From: Chitinophaga pinensis
GTDB taxonomy: Bacteria > Bacteroidota > Bacteroidia > Chitinophagales > Chitinophagaceae
Direction: 5' to 3'
Assembly (NCBI GenBank): GCA_902167325.1
Contig: LR632930.1
Coordinates: forward strand, 4,774,001 to 4,838,000
DNA: 64,000 nucleotides
The position numbers and the translations under genes were made by a program. Shown here one piece after another: positions 1 through 9,173 of this stretch. The notes beneath the pieces are model-generated. The model saw only the letters and a list, made by a program, of their open reading frames with translations. It searched no databases and had not been told where the DNA came from. Within the stretch, counting starts at the first letter, position 1; every line of letters begins with the position of its first letter.

Positions 1-824
1 ATGATGCTGCCGAAGTGGAGGTCGGATGCAGGTACCAGTGCGGGTCCGGGCAATGTGAGGGTGCAACCGTTGACTGCGGTATAAGCAATTGCGTGCTGTG
101 CGGAGGGGTATGGTGCCGGAAGATCACCCCGGTCTATAGGTGACAGTATCCCGAATGTAACGGCCATGCCTCCGGTGGCGCCGGTAGACCTTTCGAGGGA
201 TGTACTGACCCGCAGGGGTATGGTACCGTCGGAATAAGTGGCCATCATTGGGTTTTGCCCCATTCCGGTACCACCGCCGAAAGTACTGGATATCCGGATC
301 GTTTGGGTATTGCAGCCCGTAAGAGGACTTACCACGCCGAACACATTCGCAAAGAACTCCACTGTTTGCCAGGGCGCACCTGAAGTGGTAAAGTGTGTCA
401 CTTCTTCCGGCATGGAAGCTTCTGCATCGGCGGCAATGAATGTAAAAGGGATAGCCACGCCATTCCGTGTAGCAGTAACCTCCATATCGAAACGGGCCGT
501 AACGTTGGTGGCTACGCTGTGCAGTGAAGGCCGCATGGCAGTATTGGAAAACTCGTACAGGTTATGCAGTACCGCGCCATACCAGGTGTTCATGACATCC
601 GGCCGGAGGCCCACCCCGGATACGTTGCTGAAACGGATAGTGACCACAATGCCATCGTCGGTAGTGAAGGTTCTTGTGGTCCCGTTGGCCACGGTAAATC
701 CATTCCAGTCGAACCACCAGATATAGGGCTTTAGCTTACCCGTGCCCCGGTCTGCAAACTGTGCATAAGCCGGGAGCTGAAGGAAGCAAAGCAGGAAAAA
801 TGGTAAAATCTTCCGGAAAGGCAT
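1..824 (-). CDS. Secreted CshA-type fibrillar adhesin-like protein, N-terminal part (runs off the window)
   Basis: The reverse strand is open from the ATG at 824-822 to the window edge, giving about 274 residues without a stop; the C-terminus lies outside. The N-terminus (MPFRKILPFFLLCFLQLPAYA) is a clear signal peptide with a probable cleavage site after AYA. After it comes a beta-rich segment containing KPYIWWFDWNGF and TTDDGIVVTIRFSNVSG, which resembles the N-terminal region of proteins annotated as CshA/CshB fibrillar-adhesin-related in Bacteroidota. Such proteins are usually long, exported and surface-bound, often ending in a T9SS signal, which cannot be checked here. The secretion call is firm. 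The adhesin call rests on recalled family resemblance only. Confidence 0.6.
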   Translation of the reverse strand, partial: MPFRKILPFFLLCFLQLPAYAQFADRGTGKLKPYIWWFDWNGFTVANGTTRTFTTDDGIVVTIRFSNVSGVGLRPDVMNTWYGAVLHNLYEFSNTAMRPSLHSVATNVTARFDMEVTATRNGVAIPFTFIAADAEASMPEEVTHFTTSGAPWQTVEFFANVFGVVSPLTGCNTQTIRISSTFGGGTGMGQNPMMATYSDGTIPLRVSTSLERSTGATGGMAVTFGILSPIDRGDLPAPYPSAQHAIAYTAVNGCTLTLPGPALVPASDLHFGSI

Positions 825-944
825 TGGGATCAGGGATAATTTGTACTGTACGGATATCCGGCACAGGATTAATAATCAAAGTTAATATTTCGTGCGGCAA
901 TCCAAAATCATTCTATATTCGCCGTTAAGTTTGAAAGAAGAAAT

Positions 945-2429
945 ATGGGAATTATCCGCAGTCAGAGTATCCGCACGTCTATCATTACGTTCATTGGATT
1001 TGGCATCGGGGGGATCACGACAATCCTCGGCGCTAAGCTCGTAGATCCAAATGTGATGGGGTTGACGCGGTTCTTTATCAGTGTGGCTACCATCGTTTTT
1101 GCGCTTTCAAACCTAGGGTCCATCACTGTGATGAACAAGTTCTATCCCTGGTACCGGGATCTGCTGCCTCCCCCCCGCCGGGATATATTCGGGATGGTGC
1201 TCATCCTCTGCGGGATAGGTTTTTTGCTCTGCACAGGCGGCTTCTTTATTTTTCAGGACCTCATTATCCGCAAGTTCGGAACCAAGAGTGCCTATGTGGT
1301 GGATTACTATTTCTACCTTATCCCCTTCTCTCTTTTCTTCCTCCTGTTTTCCGCATTCGAAAATTTTTCCTATAACCAGTTCAAGAGCGTATACCCCATC
1401 CTGCTGAAAGAAGTGGGCCTTCGGGTGGAATACCTGATCCTGAGCCTCTTCTTCATTTTCGGAGTGCTTTCGCTGGGGCGTTATGTACAGTTCATCTCGA
1501 TTGTATATGGCGTACTCCTGCTCCTGCTTTTGCGGTATCTGTACAGGCAGGGCGATCTGGTTTTTTCTTTTTCCATCAGCAACGTTACCCGGCGGCTGGC
1601 GAAACAGTTAATCACTTTCAACGCTACATTGTACATAGGCTCGGTCATCAACGTGATTGCCGCCAATATCGATAACCTTTCCATTTCCAGCCAGAAAGGG
1701 CTGGATCTCGGATTTGTATTTGAGCTCAGCACCTACATCAGCACGCTTATCCTCTTGCCGCAGCGTAACGTAGTGGCCATCGCTATTCCGGTGCTGGCCG
1801 CTGCATGGAAGAACCGAGATATGCAGTCTATCGGCAGCATATACCGCCGTTCCAGCAACACCATGCTAACTTATGCAGTTTTATTGTTTGGACTGATATG
1901 GCTCAACGTAGATAACGCATTCGGCATCCTCCGGCTGGATCCCATTTATTATGCGGGCAAGCCGGTGATCCTGTTCCTGGGCATGAAATCGGTGATGGAT
2001 ATGAGTTTTGGGGTGGCCAGCCAGGTTACAGGAACTTCTAACTACTGGCGGGTGGAGTTTTATTCCAATCTCGCGGCTGGAGCCGTGGCCATTCCGCTCA
2101 ACATCTGGTTCCTGCGCCTTTTTGGTATCGAAGGTAATGCCATGGCCAATTTACTCTCTGCCGCCGTGTTCGGAATTATCCGTTTCAGCTTTCTGTATTT
2201 CCGCTTCCAGTTGCAGCCATTCTCACTGCGCACCCTCTACATCATCCTGCTTGGCCTGGCCTGTTACTGGGTGGCTCAGCTGATAGACGTATCCAATTTT
2301 TATATCAGTCTTATCATGCGCACGGCAGCCTTTACCATACTGTATGGCAGTGCAGTGCTTATCTTCCGCCTGTCAGACGATGTATCCGAGGCGTTCAATA
2401 AATTTATCAGGAGTAAATTAAAGCCATAG
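945..2429 (+). CDS. Polysaccharide flippase (Wzx/MATE-like oligosaccharide exporter)
   Basis: This 494-residue protein is almost entirely hydrophobic, with about 12-14 predicted membrane helices and short basic loops, the expected size and form of MOP-superfamily lipid-linked oligosaccharide flippases. It starts MGIIRSQSIRTSIITFIGFG; the opening polar stretch followed by a first helix rich in G and I, and later GxxxxAxxxxxxxxxGI patterns, fit this family. Its inferred role is flipping undecaprenyl-linked repeat units across the inner membrane for a surface polysaccharide. The neighbours support this: a GT2 glycosyltransferase converges on it with a 12-nt overlap of the 3' ends, and an FkbM methyltransferase follows. 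Substrate is unknown. Confidence 0.8.
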   Translation: MGIIRSQSIRTSIITFIGFGIGGITTILGAKLVDPNVMGLTRFFISVATIVFALSNLGSITVMNKFYPWYRDLLPPPRRDIFGMVLILCGIGFLLCTGGFFIFQDLIIRKFGTKSAYVVDYYFYLIPFSLFFLLFSAFENFSYNQFKSVYPILLKEVGLRVEYLILSLFFIFGVLSLGRYVQFISIVYGVLLLLLLRYLYRQGDLVFSFSISNVTRRLAKQLITFNATLYIGSVINVIAANIDNLSISSQKGLDLGFVFELSTYISTLILLPQRNVVAIAIPVLAAAWKNRDMQSIGSIYRRSSNTMLTYAVLLFGLIWLNVDNAFGILRLDPIYYAGKPVILFLGMKSVMDMSFGVASQVTGTSNYWRVEFYSNLAAGAVAIPLNIWFLRLFGIEGNAMANLLSAAVFGIIRFSFLYFRFQLQPFSLRTLYIILLGLACYWVAQLIDVSNFYISLIMRTAAFTILYGSAVLIFRLSDDVSEAFNKFIRSKLKP

Positions 2430-3353
2430 GCTACGCACCCATGCAGCCGACATCACTGCTTTGGAAGCGGGCCCGTTACGGAGCACAGCTGCAGGCACTT
2501 TAGCCTGTGCACGAACGATCTGCCTGAAAACGGCAGGTACCGGGGTACGATTGCAATATCTTTCCAGCTCCTGCTGATCACGGATACCGAAGTTGCGCAG
2601 CATCCTCCACAGCAGGTCATACATTTTCCATCCCTGCCTGGCGTAAGCCGGGTCTTTACCCAATACATGCGCCCATTCCGGCAACACAACGCCCGGATCT
2701 CCCTGCACGGCATTGGTGACCTGCAATTCATGCACACCAATATTAACGAGCGGTGTTTCAATGTACAATGCCGGTCCCCGCTTCAGGAGTTCAATATAAT
2801 AATCAATGTCTACCAGCCATTTAAGCGCGGGATCGAAAGAAAGACCTGGATACCGGCGGAAGAGCACAGTGCTGGGGGCGCCGATAAAGTTGCCCAGAAG
2901 CAGCGAGGCCGGTTGGCGGTTCAGTCGCTCCAGCCGGGCTAGTGTAGTAGTATTGAAGGTTTCGCTGTTATTTGGGTATATGTTTACGCTGGTGGAATAT
3001 ACCAGGGAGGCATCGGCCCGGCTATCCAGCGCTTCCACGCATCCCCCCAGTGCCTGGGGGCTTCGCAGCCAGTCATCATGATGCAGGATCTTCACATATT
3101 CTCCTGTTGCCATGCTAAGGCCGGCATTCCAGTTTGCAGGGGAACCCAGCGGAAAGGGATTCTTTTCATACCGCAGCGGAAAGCCTGCCCTGAAATCCCG
3201 CACCAGATCTTCCACAGCCTCGTCCGGTGAATCGTCGGTAACAATGACTTCAAAGGATGTGAACGCCTGCAAACGCAGGCTGTGCAGGCATCTTTCCAGG
3301 AGCAACGGCTGTTTGTAAGCCGGTATACATATGGAAACCCTCGGTTTATTCAT
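2418..3353 (-). CDS. Family 2 glycosyltransferase
   Basis: A 311-residue GT-A fold glycosyltransferase. The N-terminus PRVSICIPAYKQPLLLERCL is the typical GT2 nucleotide-binding start; VIVTDDSPDE follows, and LHHDDW around residue 95 supplies the metal-binding acidic motif. I chose the ATG at 3353, directly before that conserved start; an upstream ATG at 3422 would add 23 unconserved residues and run into the divergent FkbM gene. The enzyme probably acts at the inner face of the cytoplasmic membrane, adding a sugar to a lipid-linked glycan. Its 3' end overlaps that of the flippase, and it is divergent from the methyltransferase, so the three form a small surface-glycan group. The sugar specificity cannot be read from sequence. 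Confidence 0.85.
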   Translation of the reverse strand: MNKPRVSICIPAYKQPLLLERCLHSLRLQAFTSFEVIVTDDSPDEAVEDLVRDFRAGFPLRYEKNPFPLGSPANWNAGLSMATGEYVKILHHDDWLRSPQALGGCVEALDSRADASLVYSTSVNIYPNNSETFNTTTLARLERLNRQPASLLLGNFIGAPSTVLFRRYPGLSFDPALKWLVDIDYYIELLKRGPALYIETPLVNIGVHELQVTNAVQGDPGVVLPEWAHVLGKDPAYARQGWKMYDLLWRMLRNFGIRDQQELERYCNRTPVPAVFRQIVRAQAKVPAAVLRNGPASKAVMSAAWVRSLWL

Positions 3354-3397
3354 GTAAAAGCTATATTTTGCAAAGATATATTTATCGATCATATTAC

Positions 3398-4240
3398 ATG
3401 GCCAACTCCTCAAACAACGCAACTTCCGGTTCCATAATGGGGCAAATCGTCAATGGTATTCTGAAAAAATTCCGTACAAATAATTCCGGAAGCGAAAAGC
3501 TCTCATATTGGACGGTCAAATACCTGAAACACCTGCCCCAGGGCCCCCTGCAGCATATCGGCTGGAAAAGCGGCAGGATATGGTTCACCAAATCCTGGGA
3601 ACTCCTGCATTCGTTCGACGAGATCATTACCAAAGAGATTTACCGTTTTAAGGCAGCTTCCCAAGCTCCGTTCATTATCGATTGCGGCGCCAACATAGGA
3701 CTCAGCGTACTGTATTTCCAACGGCTATACCCGCAAGCGCGAATTATGGCCTTTGAACCGGACACCCATAACATCGAACTGCTCACAAAAAACGTGCACG
3801 ACAATCAGCTCACCGGCACGGAAATTTTCCGGGAAGCCGTATGGACACACACCGGCAGCATCACTTTTGAATCTACAGGAGGTCAGGGTAGCCGTATCAA
3901 GGAGAATGCGAAAGGCACTATCACTGTTCCCTGCCGCCGCCTGGCCGATCTTTTACAGCAACCGGTAGATTTCCTGAAAATTGATATTGAAGGTGCGGAA
4001 TACCCTGTGATACTGGACTGTGCCCCGTATCTCCACAATGTGCGTTGCCTTTTCCTCGAATATCATGGGCAGATCGGCAAAAGCCATGAGCTTACGCATA
4101 TGCTGGAAATACTGAAAGAAAGTGGGTTTGAATATTACATCAAGGAAGCGGCCGATAATGTGGCGCACCCCTTCATACCGGGTGATTGTGGCCGGGAATA
4201 TGAACAGCAGCTGAATATATTTGCGCGTAGGATCAGTTAA
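3398..4240 (+). CDS. FkbM family SAM-dependent methyltransferase
   Basis: A 280-residue methyltransferase. The SAM-binding motif I is FIIDCGANIGLSVLYF near residue 90, followed by IMAFEPD (motif II) about 30 residues on; DFLKIDIEGAEYPVI near residue 190 is the FkbM hallmark. FkbM enzymes methylate hydroxyl groups of sugars or polyketides; beside a flippase and GT2 it probably O-methylates a surface glycan. The start at 3398 (MANSSNNATSG) was preferred over an in-frame ATG ten codons upstream, which would leave almost no room between the divergent starts. The 3' end overlaps the NlpC/P60 gene by 8 nt on the opposite strand. Confidence 0.85.
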   Translation: MANSSNNATSGSIMGQIVNGILKKFRTNNSGSEKLSYWTVKYLKHLPQGPLQHIGWKSGRIWFTKSWELLHSFDEIITKEIYRFKAASQAPFIIDCGANIGLSVLYFQRLYPQARIMAFEPDTHNIELLTKNVHDNQLTGTEIFREAVWTHTGSITFESTGGQGSRIKENAKGTITVPCRRLADLLQQPVDFLKIDIEGAEYPVILDCAPYLHNVRCLFLEYHGQIGKSHELTHMLEILKESGFEYYIKEAADNVAHPFIPGDCGREYEQQLNIFARRIS

Positions 4241-4907
4241 TACGTCCCGCTCCGGCATAATACCTTACCCAGTAAGGCTCCCGCAGATCGCTGATCATGA
4301 CCCCATTGCTGGAAGATGCATGAACGAAACGGTCGTTATAGAGGTAAATTCCCACATGTGAGATCCGCTTTTTGCGGTTGATGGCGAAGAACACCAGATC
4401 GCCCGATTGCAATTCGGCCCGTTTGGCCAAACGGCTCACCTGATTGAATAATTGAACAGAATTGCCCACCAGGTTGATCTGGTAAACTGCAGACATGAGG
4501 GTGTTCACGAAATTAGAGCAGTCGATTCCTGATTTGTTGCTGCCACCCATGCGGTAAGGTACACCCCACCATTCTTCTATAAATCCGAATAATTTCTCAT
4601 TTACCACGTTTTCAACAGGCAGATCGAGGAGCTGGGCGTATTTAAACTGCCACCAGCGGGCTTCTTCAATGCTGTTAACATGCCCGGGATTTTCACGGAG
4701 GCGGGTCTGCCGGTTTTTACTCGTATGGGAAGAAGTTTTAGGATCACGGGTAACGGCAATGCCGTCGATAAACTCTATCTGCTGGTTCTCCGCGGGCTTT
4801 TGCGCCGTGGTTTGCTGTGGCTGCTTCTTCAGCATTGCACAACTTCCCAGCATTAAAGCACCTGCAGGTAACATCCTAAACATCCATTTTCCCGTTCTTC
4901 TCAACAT
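4233..4907 (-). CDS. NlpC/P60 family cell-wall peptidase lipoprotein
   Basis: A 224-residue predicted lipoprotein. The signal sequence ends with LMLGSC, giving lipid-modified Cys23, followed by a low-complexity linker rich in K, Q, T and P. The C-terminal half is an NlpC/P60 cysteine peptidase domain: catalytic Cys130 in GIDCSNFV, His184 in RISHVGIYLY and a third polar position at His196 in RFVHASS. The family cleaves gamma-D-Glu-meso-diaminopimelate bonds in peptidoglycan, so it likely trims or recycles wall in the periplasm at the outer membrane. The start at 4907 gives a normal-length lipoprotein signal; a second Met (MFRML) nine codons later is possible. Confidence 0.85.
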   Translation of the reverse strand: MLRRTGKWMFRMLPAGALMLGSCAMLKKQPQQTTAQKPAENQQIEFIDGIAVTRDPKTSSHTSKNRQTRLRENPGHVNSIEEARWWQFKYAQLLDLPVENVVNEKLFGFIEEWWGVPYRMGGSNKSGIDCSNFVNTLMSAVYQINLVGNSVQLFNQVSRLAKRAELQSGDLVFFAINRKKRISHVGIYLYNDRFVHASSSNGVMISDLREPYWVRYYAGAGRIN

Positions 4908-5001
4908 TCCTTCTTTTTTTAAATTGGCTGCAATATAAAAAAAATCCGATTTTTGCCCTTTGGCAATCGCTGAAAAAATCACCTCAATATAAGATCCGAC
5001 G

Positions 5002-8000
5002 ATGAAGTTTTCACACCTGCACGTGCATACTCAGTTTTCGCTGCTGGACGGAGCCGCCGATATCAAGGGGCTCTACAAAAAAGCGATGGGCGATAACCAG
5101 CCCGCGCTTGCCATCACAGACCACGGTAACATGTTCGGGGCTTTCCAGTTTGTGGCTGAAGCCTATAATAACAGGCTTAACCCCGAAGATCCAAAAGATA
5201 AACGCCTGAAAGTGAAGCCTATTGTAGGCTGCGAGTTTTATCTGGTGGAAAACAGGCACAAACGCCAGTTTACCCGCGAAGAAAAAGATATCCGTTACCA
5301 CCAGGTACTCCTGGCTAAAGATGATGAAGGTTACCGCAACCTCATCAAACTATGCTCCCTCGGTTACATGGAAGGCCTGTATGGCAAATATCCCCGTATC
5401 GACAAAGAGCTTATCCTCCAATATCACAAAGGCCTCATCGCCACCACCTGCTGCCTCGGCGCCTCCGTTCCCAAAACCATCCTCAAAAAAGGTGAAGATG
5501 AAGGCGAAAAGGAATTCAAATGGTGGCTCGACATCTTTGGGGAAGACTTCTACGTGGAAATGCAACGCCACGGCATCCCCGAACAGGAAAAAGTCAATGA
5601 AGTACTCGTGCGCTTCGCTGCCAAGTACAATGTAAAGATCATCGCCTCCAACGATTCTCATTACGTGGATCAGGCCGATGCCAATGCGCACGACATCCTC
5701 CTCTGTATAAACACCGGCGAAAAGAAAAGCACACCGTCCATGAAGGAATTCTCGGACGACGATGTGACGACCAAGAACAAACGTTTCGCTTTCTATAACG
5801 ATCAGTTCTACTTTAAGTCCACCGATGAAATGTCGAAGCTCTTCGCAGATCTTCCCATGGCCATCGATAATACCAATGAGATCGTGGACAAGGTGCAGCT
5901 GCTGGACCTGAAGCGCGATATCCTCCTGCCCAACTTCCCCATTCCCAAAGAATTCTTCACGCAGGATCAGTACCTCCGCCACATCACCTACGAAGGTGCA
6001 CGCGGCCGGTATGCCGAGATCACTGCCGAAGTGGAAGAAAGGCTCAACTTCGAGCTGGATGTAATCGAGAAAATGGGATTCGCGGGTTACTTCCTCATCG
6101 TGTCCGACTTCATCAAGGCGGGCCGTGAGCTGGGCGTATTCATCGGCCCGGGCCGCGGATCGGCAGCAGGTTCCGCCGTGGCTTACTGCATCGGCATCAC
6201 CAACATCGACCCCATCAAGTACGATCTCCTGTTCGAAAGGTTCCTGAACCCCGAACGTAAGAGCATGCCGGATATTGATACGGACTTCGATGACGAAGGC
6301 CGTCAGCGTGTGATCGATTATGTGGTGGACAAATACGGCAAGCAACAGGTAGCGCAGATCATCACCTACGGTACCATGGCTGCCAAAATGAGTATCAAAG
6401 ACGTGGCGCGTGTAATGGACCTGCCCCTGCAGGATTCCAACGCCCTGGCCAAACTCGTGCCCGATAAACCCGGCATCCAGCTCTCCAGGATCTTCAACGC
6501 CCCGCTCGAAGGGGATAAAAGCCTGCAGGACAAGGAAGGACTCGGCCCCGAGGACATCGAAAACGTGAAGAAGCTGCGCGACCTCATCAAAGGGGAAGAC
6601 CTCCAGGGCGAAGTGCTTCGCGAAGCCTGCGTACTCGAAGGCTCTGTGCGTAACACAGGCATCCACGCAGCGGGGATCATCATCGCCCCGCAGGACCTCT
6701 CGGAGCTGATCCCTGTTACCACCGCAAAAGATTCCGACCTCCTCGTAACCCAGTTCGAAGGTAACGTGATCGAAAGCGCAGGCGTTATCAAGATGGACTT
6801 CCTCGGGCTGAAGACCCTTACCATCATCAAGGGCGCCCTGCAAATGATCAAAAAGAATCACGGTATCGATATCATTATCGACAACATTCCGCTCGATGAT
6901 GAAAAGACCTTCGAATTATACCAGCGTGCCGAAACCAACGCCACGTTCCAGTTCGAAAGCCCCGGTATGCAGAAATACCTCCGCGAACTGAAGCCCGATA
7001 AATTCGCTGACCTTATTGCCATGAACGCCTTGTACCGTCCGGGGCCGCTCGAGTATATCCCCCTGTTCATCCGCCGTAAACACGGACTGGAGCCGGTAAC
7101 GTACGACGTACCTGTAATGGAGGAATACCTTGCGGAAACCTACGGGATTAACGTATACCAGGAACAGGTAATGCTCCTCAGCCAGAAGATGGCCAACTTC
7201 TCCAAAGGTGACGCGGACATCCTCCGTAAAGCCATGGGTAAGAAGCAAAAGGCCGTACTGGACAAAATGAAGGCCCAGTTCATGGAAGGCTGTAAACAGA
7301 ATGGCCATGATCTGAAGATGTGCGATAAGGTATGGACCGACTGGGAGGCATTCGCATCCTACGCATTCAACAAATCCCACTCTACCTGCTATGCATTTGT
7401 GGCATATCAGACCGCCTACCTGAAAGCCCACTACCCTGCCGAATACATGGCTTCCGTGCTGAATAACGCCAGTAACATGGAAAAGATCACCTTCTTCATG
7501 GAAGAATGTAAACGCATGGGGCTGGACGTATTGCCGCCGGATGTGAACGAATCCTATAAAGGCTTTGCCGTTAACCGGAAAGGCCAGGTGCGCTTTGGCC
7601 TCGCAGGTCTTAAAGGCGTGGGTGAAGCCGCTATCGAGAGCATTATCGAAGAAAGGGAGAAAGAAGGCGCATACACCAGTATTTTCGATATGATCAGGCG
7701 TGTAAATCAGCGCTCGGTCAATAAAAAGTCGCTGGAGGCCCTGGCCATGTCCGGTGCGCTCGATTGCTTCCCTGAAATGCACAGGGCACAGTATTTCCAT
7801 AAGCCCGATGGTGACAACTCTACCGGACTGGAGAAGATCGTGAAATTCGGGCAACAGGTATCTGCCGAAAACTCCTCTTCAGGAGGCCTGTTCGGGGATA
7901 CCCTCATGGCGGAAATTGTACCCCCGAAGATCCCTCCCTGCGACCCGTGGCCGCTCACCATTAAACTGAACAACGAACGTGAGGTAACCGGCATCTACAT

Positions 8001-8640
8001 ATCCGGCCATCCGCTGGATGATTATAAGTTTGAGCTGCGGCATTACCATATGAACCCCTTGTCTGATATCACTGAGTATCAGAACAAGATCAGCGGCGTA
8101 TCAGATAACAATAAGGGTAAAGCAAAAGATTTCCGCATGGCCGTATACGTCAGCGGTGCCATTGAGCGAATATCCCGGAACAATAAACAGTTCGGCATCA
8201 TGACGCTGGAAGATTATTCCGGCAAGTTCGAATTTGCCCTGTGGAGTGAAGACTTCCTGAAATTCACCAATTACTTCAAACAGGGCCTTTGCCTGTATGT
8301 AAACGGCGGTTTTAAACCCCGGCGCTTTAATGAGAATGAATACGAATTCAAGATCAACAGCATGCAGCTCCTGCAGGAAGTGAAAAGGAACCAGACGAAG
8401 AAAATCGGTCTTATCACCATGCCCCAGTTCCTGACTTCGGAGATGGTAGATTTCCTTGCCGACAATGTGGCACGAAACCCGGGTAAAAGCGAAATCTACT
8501 TCCAGTTGGTGGACCGTGACGAAAACCTGTCAGTACGTATGCACACCTTCAATAAGCATATTGAAATGAATGATGAATTGTCACAATGGCTTGATACACA
8601 ACCAGATCTGGATGTCTGGATAGATATTGCCAATAAGTAA
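5002..8640 (+). CDS. dnaE: DNA polymerase III alpha subunit
   Basis: This is the 1212-residue replicative polymerase, close to the usual 1150-1250 for DnaE. Domains in order: an N-terminal PHP domain (HLHVHTQFSLLDGA, then ITDHGNMFG); the polymerase core with GPGRGSAAGS near residue 381 and the catalytic aspartates in MPDIDTDFDDEGR near 422; a further core motif FNKSHSTCYAFVAYQTAYLK near 790; a helix-hairpin-helix segment (GLAGLKGVGEAAI) near 870; and an OB fold (VYVSGAIERISRNNKQFGIM) near 1046. All key acidic residues are present. It is followed after 122 nt by thioredoxin on the same strand. The start MKFSHLHVHTQ is fixed by the conserved PHP N-terminus. Confidence 0.97.
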   Translation: MKFSHLHVHTQFSLLDGAADIKGLYKKAMGDNQPALAITDHGNMFGAFQFVAEAYNNRLNPEDPKDKRLKVKPIVGCEFYLVENRHKRQFTREEKDIRYHQVLLAKDDEGYRNLIKLCSLGYMEGLYGKYPRIDKELILQYHKGLIATTCCLGASVPKTILKKGEDEGEKEFKWWLDIFGEDFYVEMQRHGIPEQEKVNEVLVRFAAKYNVKIIASNDSHYVDQADANAHDILLCINTGEKKSTPSMKEFSDDDVTTKNKRFAFYNDQFYFKSTDEMSKLFADLPMAIDNTNEIVDKVQLLDLKRDILLPNFPIPKEFFTQDQYLRHITYEGARGRYAEITAEVEERLNFELDVIEKMGFAGYFLIVSDFIKAGRELGVFIGPGRGSAAGSAVAYCIGITNIDPIKYDLLFERFLNPERKSMPDIDTDFDDEGRQRVIDYVVDKYGKQQVAQIITYGTMAAKMSIKDVARVMDLPLQDSNALAKLVPDKPGIQLSRIFNAPLEGDKSLQDKEGLGPEDIENVKKLRDLIKGEDLQGEVLREACVLEGSVRNTGIHAAGIIIAPQDLSELIPVTTAKDSDLLVTQFEGNVIESAGVIKMDFLGLKTLTIIKGALQMIKKNHGIDIIIDNIPLDDEKTFELYQRAETNATFQFESPGMQKYLRELKPDKFADLIAMNALYRPGPLEYIPLFIRRKHGLEPVTYDVPVMEEYLAETYGINVYQEQVMLLSQKMANFSKGDADILRKAMGKKQKAVLDKMKAQFMEGCKQNGHDLKMCDKVWTDWEAFASYAFNKSHSTCYAFVAYQTAYLKAHYPAEYMASVLNNASNMEKITFFMEECKRMGLDVLPPDVNESYKGFAVNRKGQVRFGLAGLKGVGEAAIESIIEEREKEGAYTSIFDMIRRVNQRSVNKKSLEALAMSGALDCFPEMHRAQYFHKPDGDNSTGLEKIVKFGQQVSAENSSSGGLFGDTLMAEIVPPKIPPCDPWPLTIKLNNEREVTGIYISGHPLDDYKFELRHYHMNPLSDITEYQNKISGVSDNNKGKAKDFRMAVYVSGAIERISRNNKQFGIMTLEDYSGKFEFALWSEDFLKFTNYFKQGLCLYVNGGFKPRRFNENEYEFKINSMQLLQEVKRNQTKKIGLITMPQFLTSEMVDFLADNVARNPGKSEIYFQLVDRDENLSVRMHTFNKHIEMNDELSQWLDTQPDLDVWIDIANK

Positions 8641-8762
8641 GTAGAGAAATCCTATATCATGGGATGCCAAAAATGCAGTAGTTTTACATCGGATTGGTTT
8701 TTGCATATAGTTCATCACCAATTCACCAATCATTAAATTATAAACTTTTAAATCTATAAAAA

Positions 8763-9080
8763 ATGGCTTTAGAATTCACAGATGCGAACTTCCAATCCAA
8801 TGTTCTTGACTCGGATAAACTGACCGTGGTTGACTTCTGGGCAGAATGGTGCGGTCCCTGCCGTGCAATCGGTCCGGTTATCGAAGAGCTCGCGAAAGAC
8901 TACGATGGCAAAGTGAACATCGGTAAAGTGAACGTGGATAACAACCCGCAGGTTTCCATGAACTATGGCATCACCAGCATCCCCGCTATCCTGTTCATTA
9001 AGAACGGCCAGGTGGTAGACAAGCAAGTGGGTGCCGCTCCGAAAGCAGTTCTGGATAAGAAAATTCAGGCAAACCTCTAA
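8763..9080 (+). CDS. trxA: Thioredoxin
   Basis: A 105-residue cytoplasmic thioredoxin of standard length. It carries the WCGPC redox motif (Cys30 and Cys33) in [12 protein letters not shown], the buried Asp of VVDFWAEW, and the cis-proline of TSIPAILF. No signal peptide is present, so it acts in the cytoplasm as a general disulfide reductase, for example for ribonucleotide reductase. It has its own AT-rich upstream region of about 120 nt and is followed by a strong intrinsic terminator, so it is probably transcribed alone. No thioredoxin reductase gene is nearby. Confidence 0.96.
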   Translation: MALEFTDANFQSNVLDSDKLTVVDFWAEWCGPCRAIGPVIEELAKDYDGKVNIGKVNVDNNPQVSMNYGITSIPAILFIKNGQVVDKQVGAAPKAVLDKKIQANL

Positions 9081-9096
9081 TCTGGTTTGAACATAT

Positions 9097-9132
9097 TAAA
9101 AAAGCCGTCCTGTTATCAGGACGGCTTTTTTT
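9097..9132 (+). terminator. Rho-independent terminator after trxA
   Basis: The inverted repeat AAGCCGTCCT / AGGACGGCTT with a 6-nt loop (gttatc) is followed by a run of seven T. It begins about 17 nt after the trxA stop. The run of A on its left side means it can also work on the reverse strand for the convergent 9174 gene. Confidence 0.9.
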
Positions 9133-9173
9133 ATGGGAATAATTGTAGTTGCGGGTAATGAAGGACCGTTTCA

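Noticed and set aside
238-726. Open frame of 162 codons on the + strand
   Set aside because: It is antisense to the signal-peptide gene open on the reverse strand from 824, has no recognisable domain and fits codon-bias shadowing.
5350-6861. Antisense frame of 503 codons within dnaE
   Set aside because: It lies wholly inside the conserved polymerase; its composition (H, V, D-rich) is that of a shadow of a GC-skewed coding strand.
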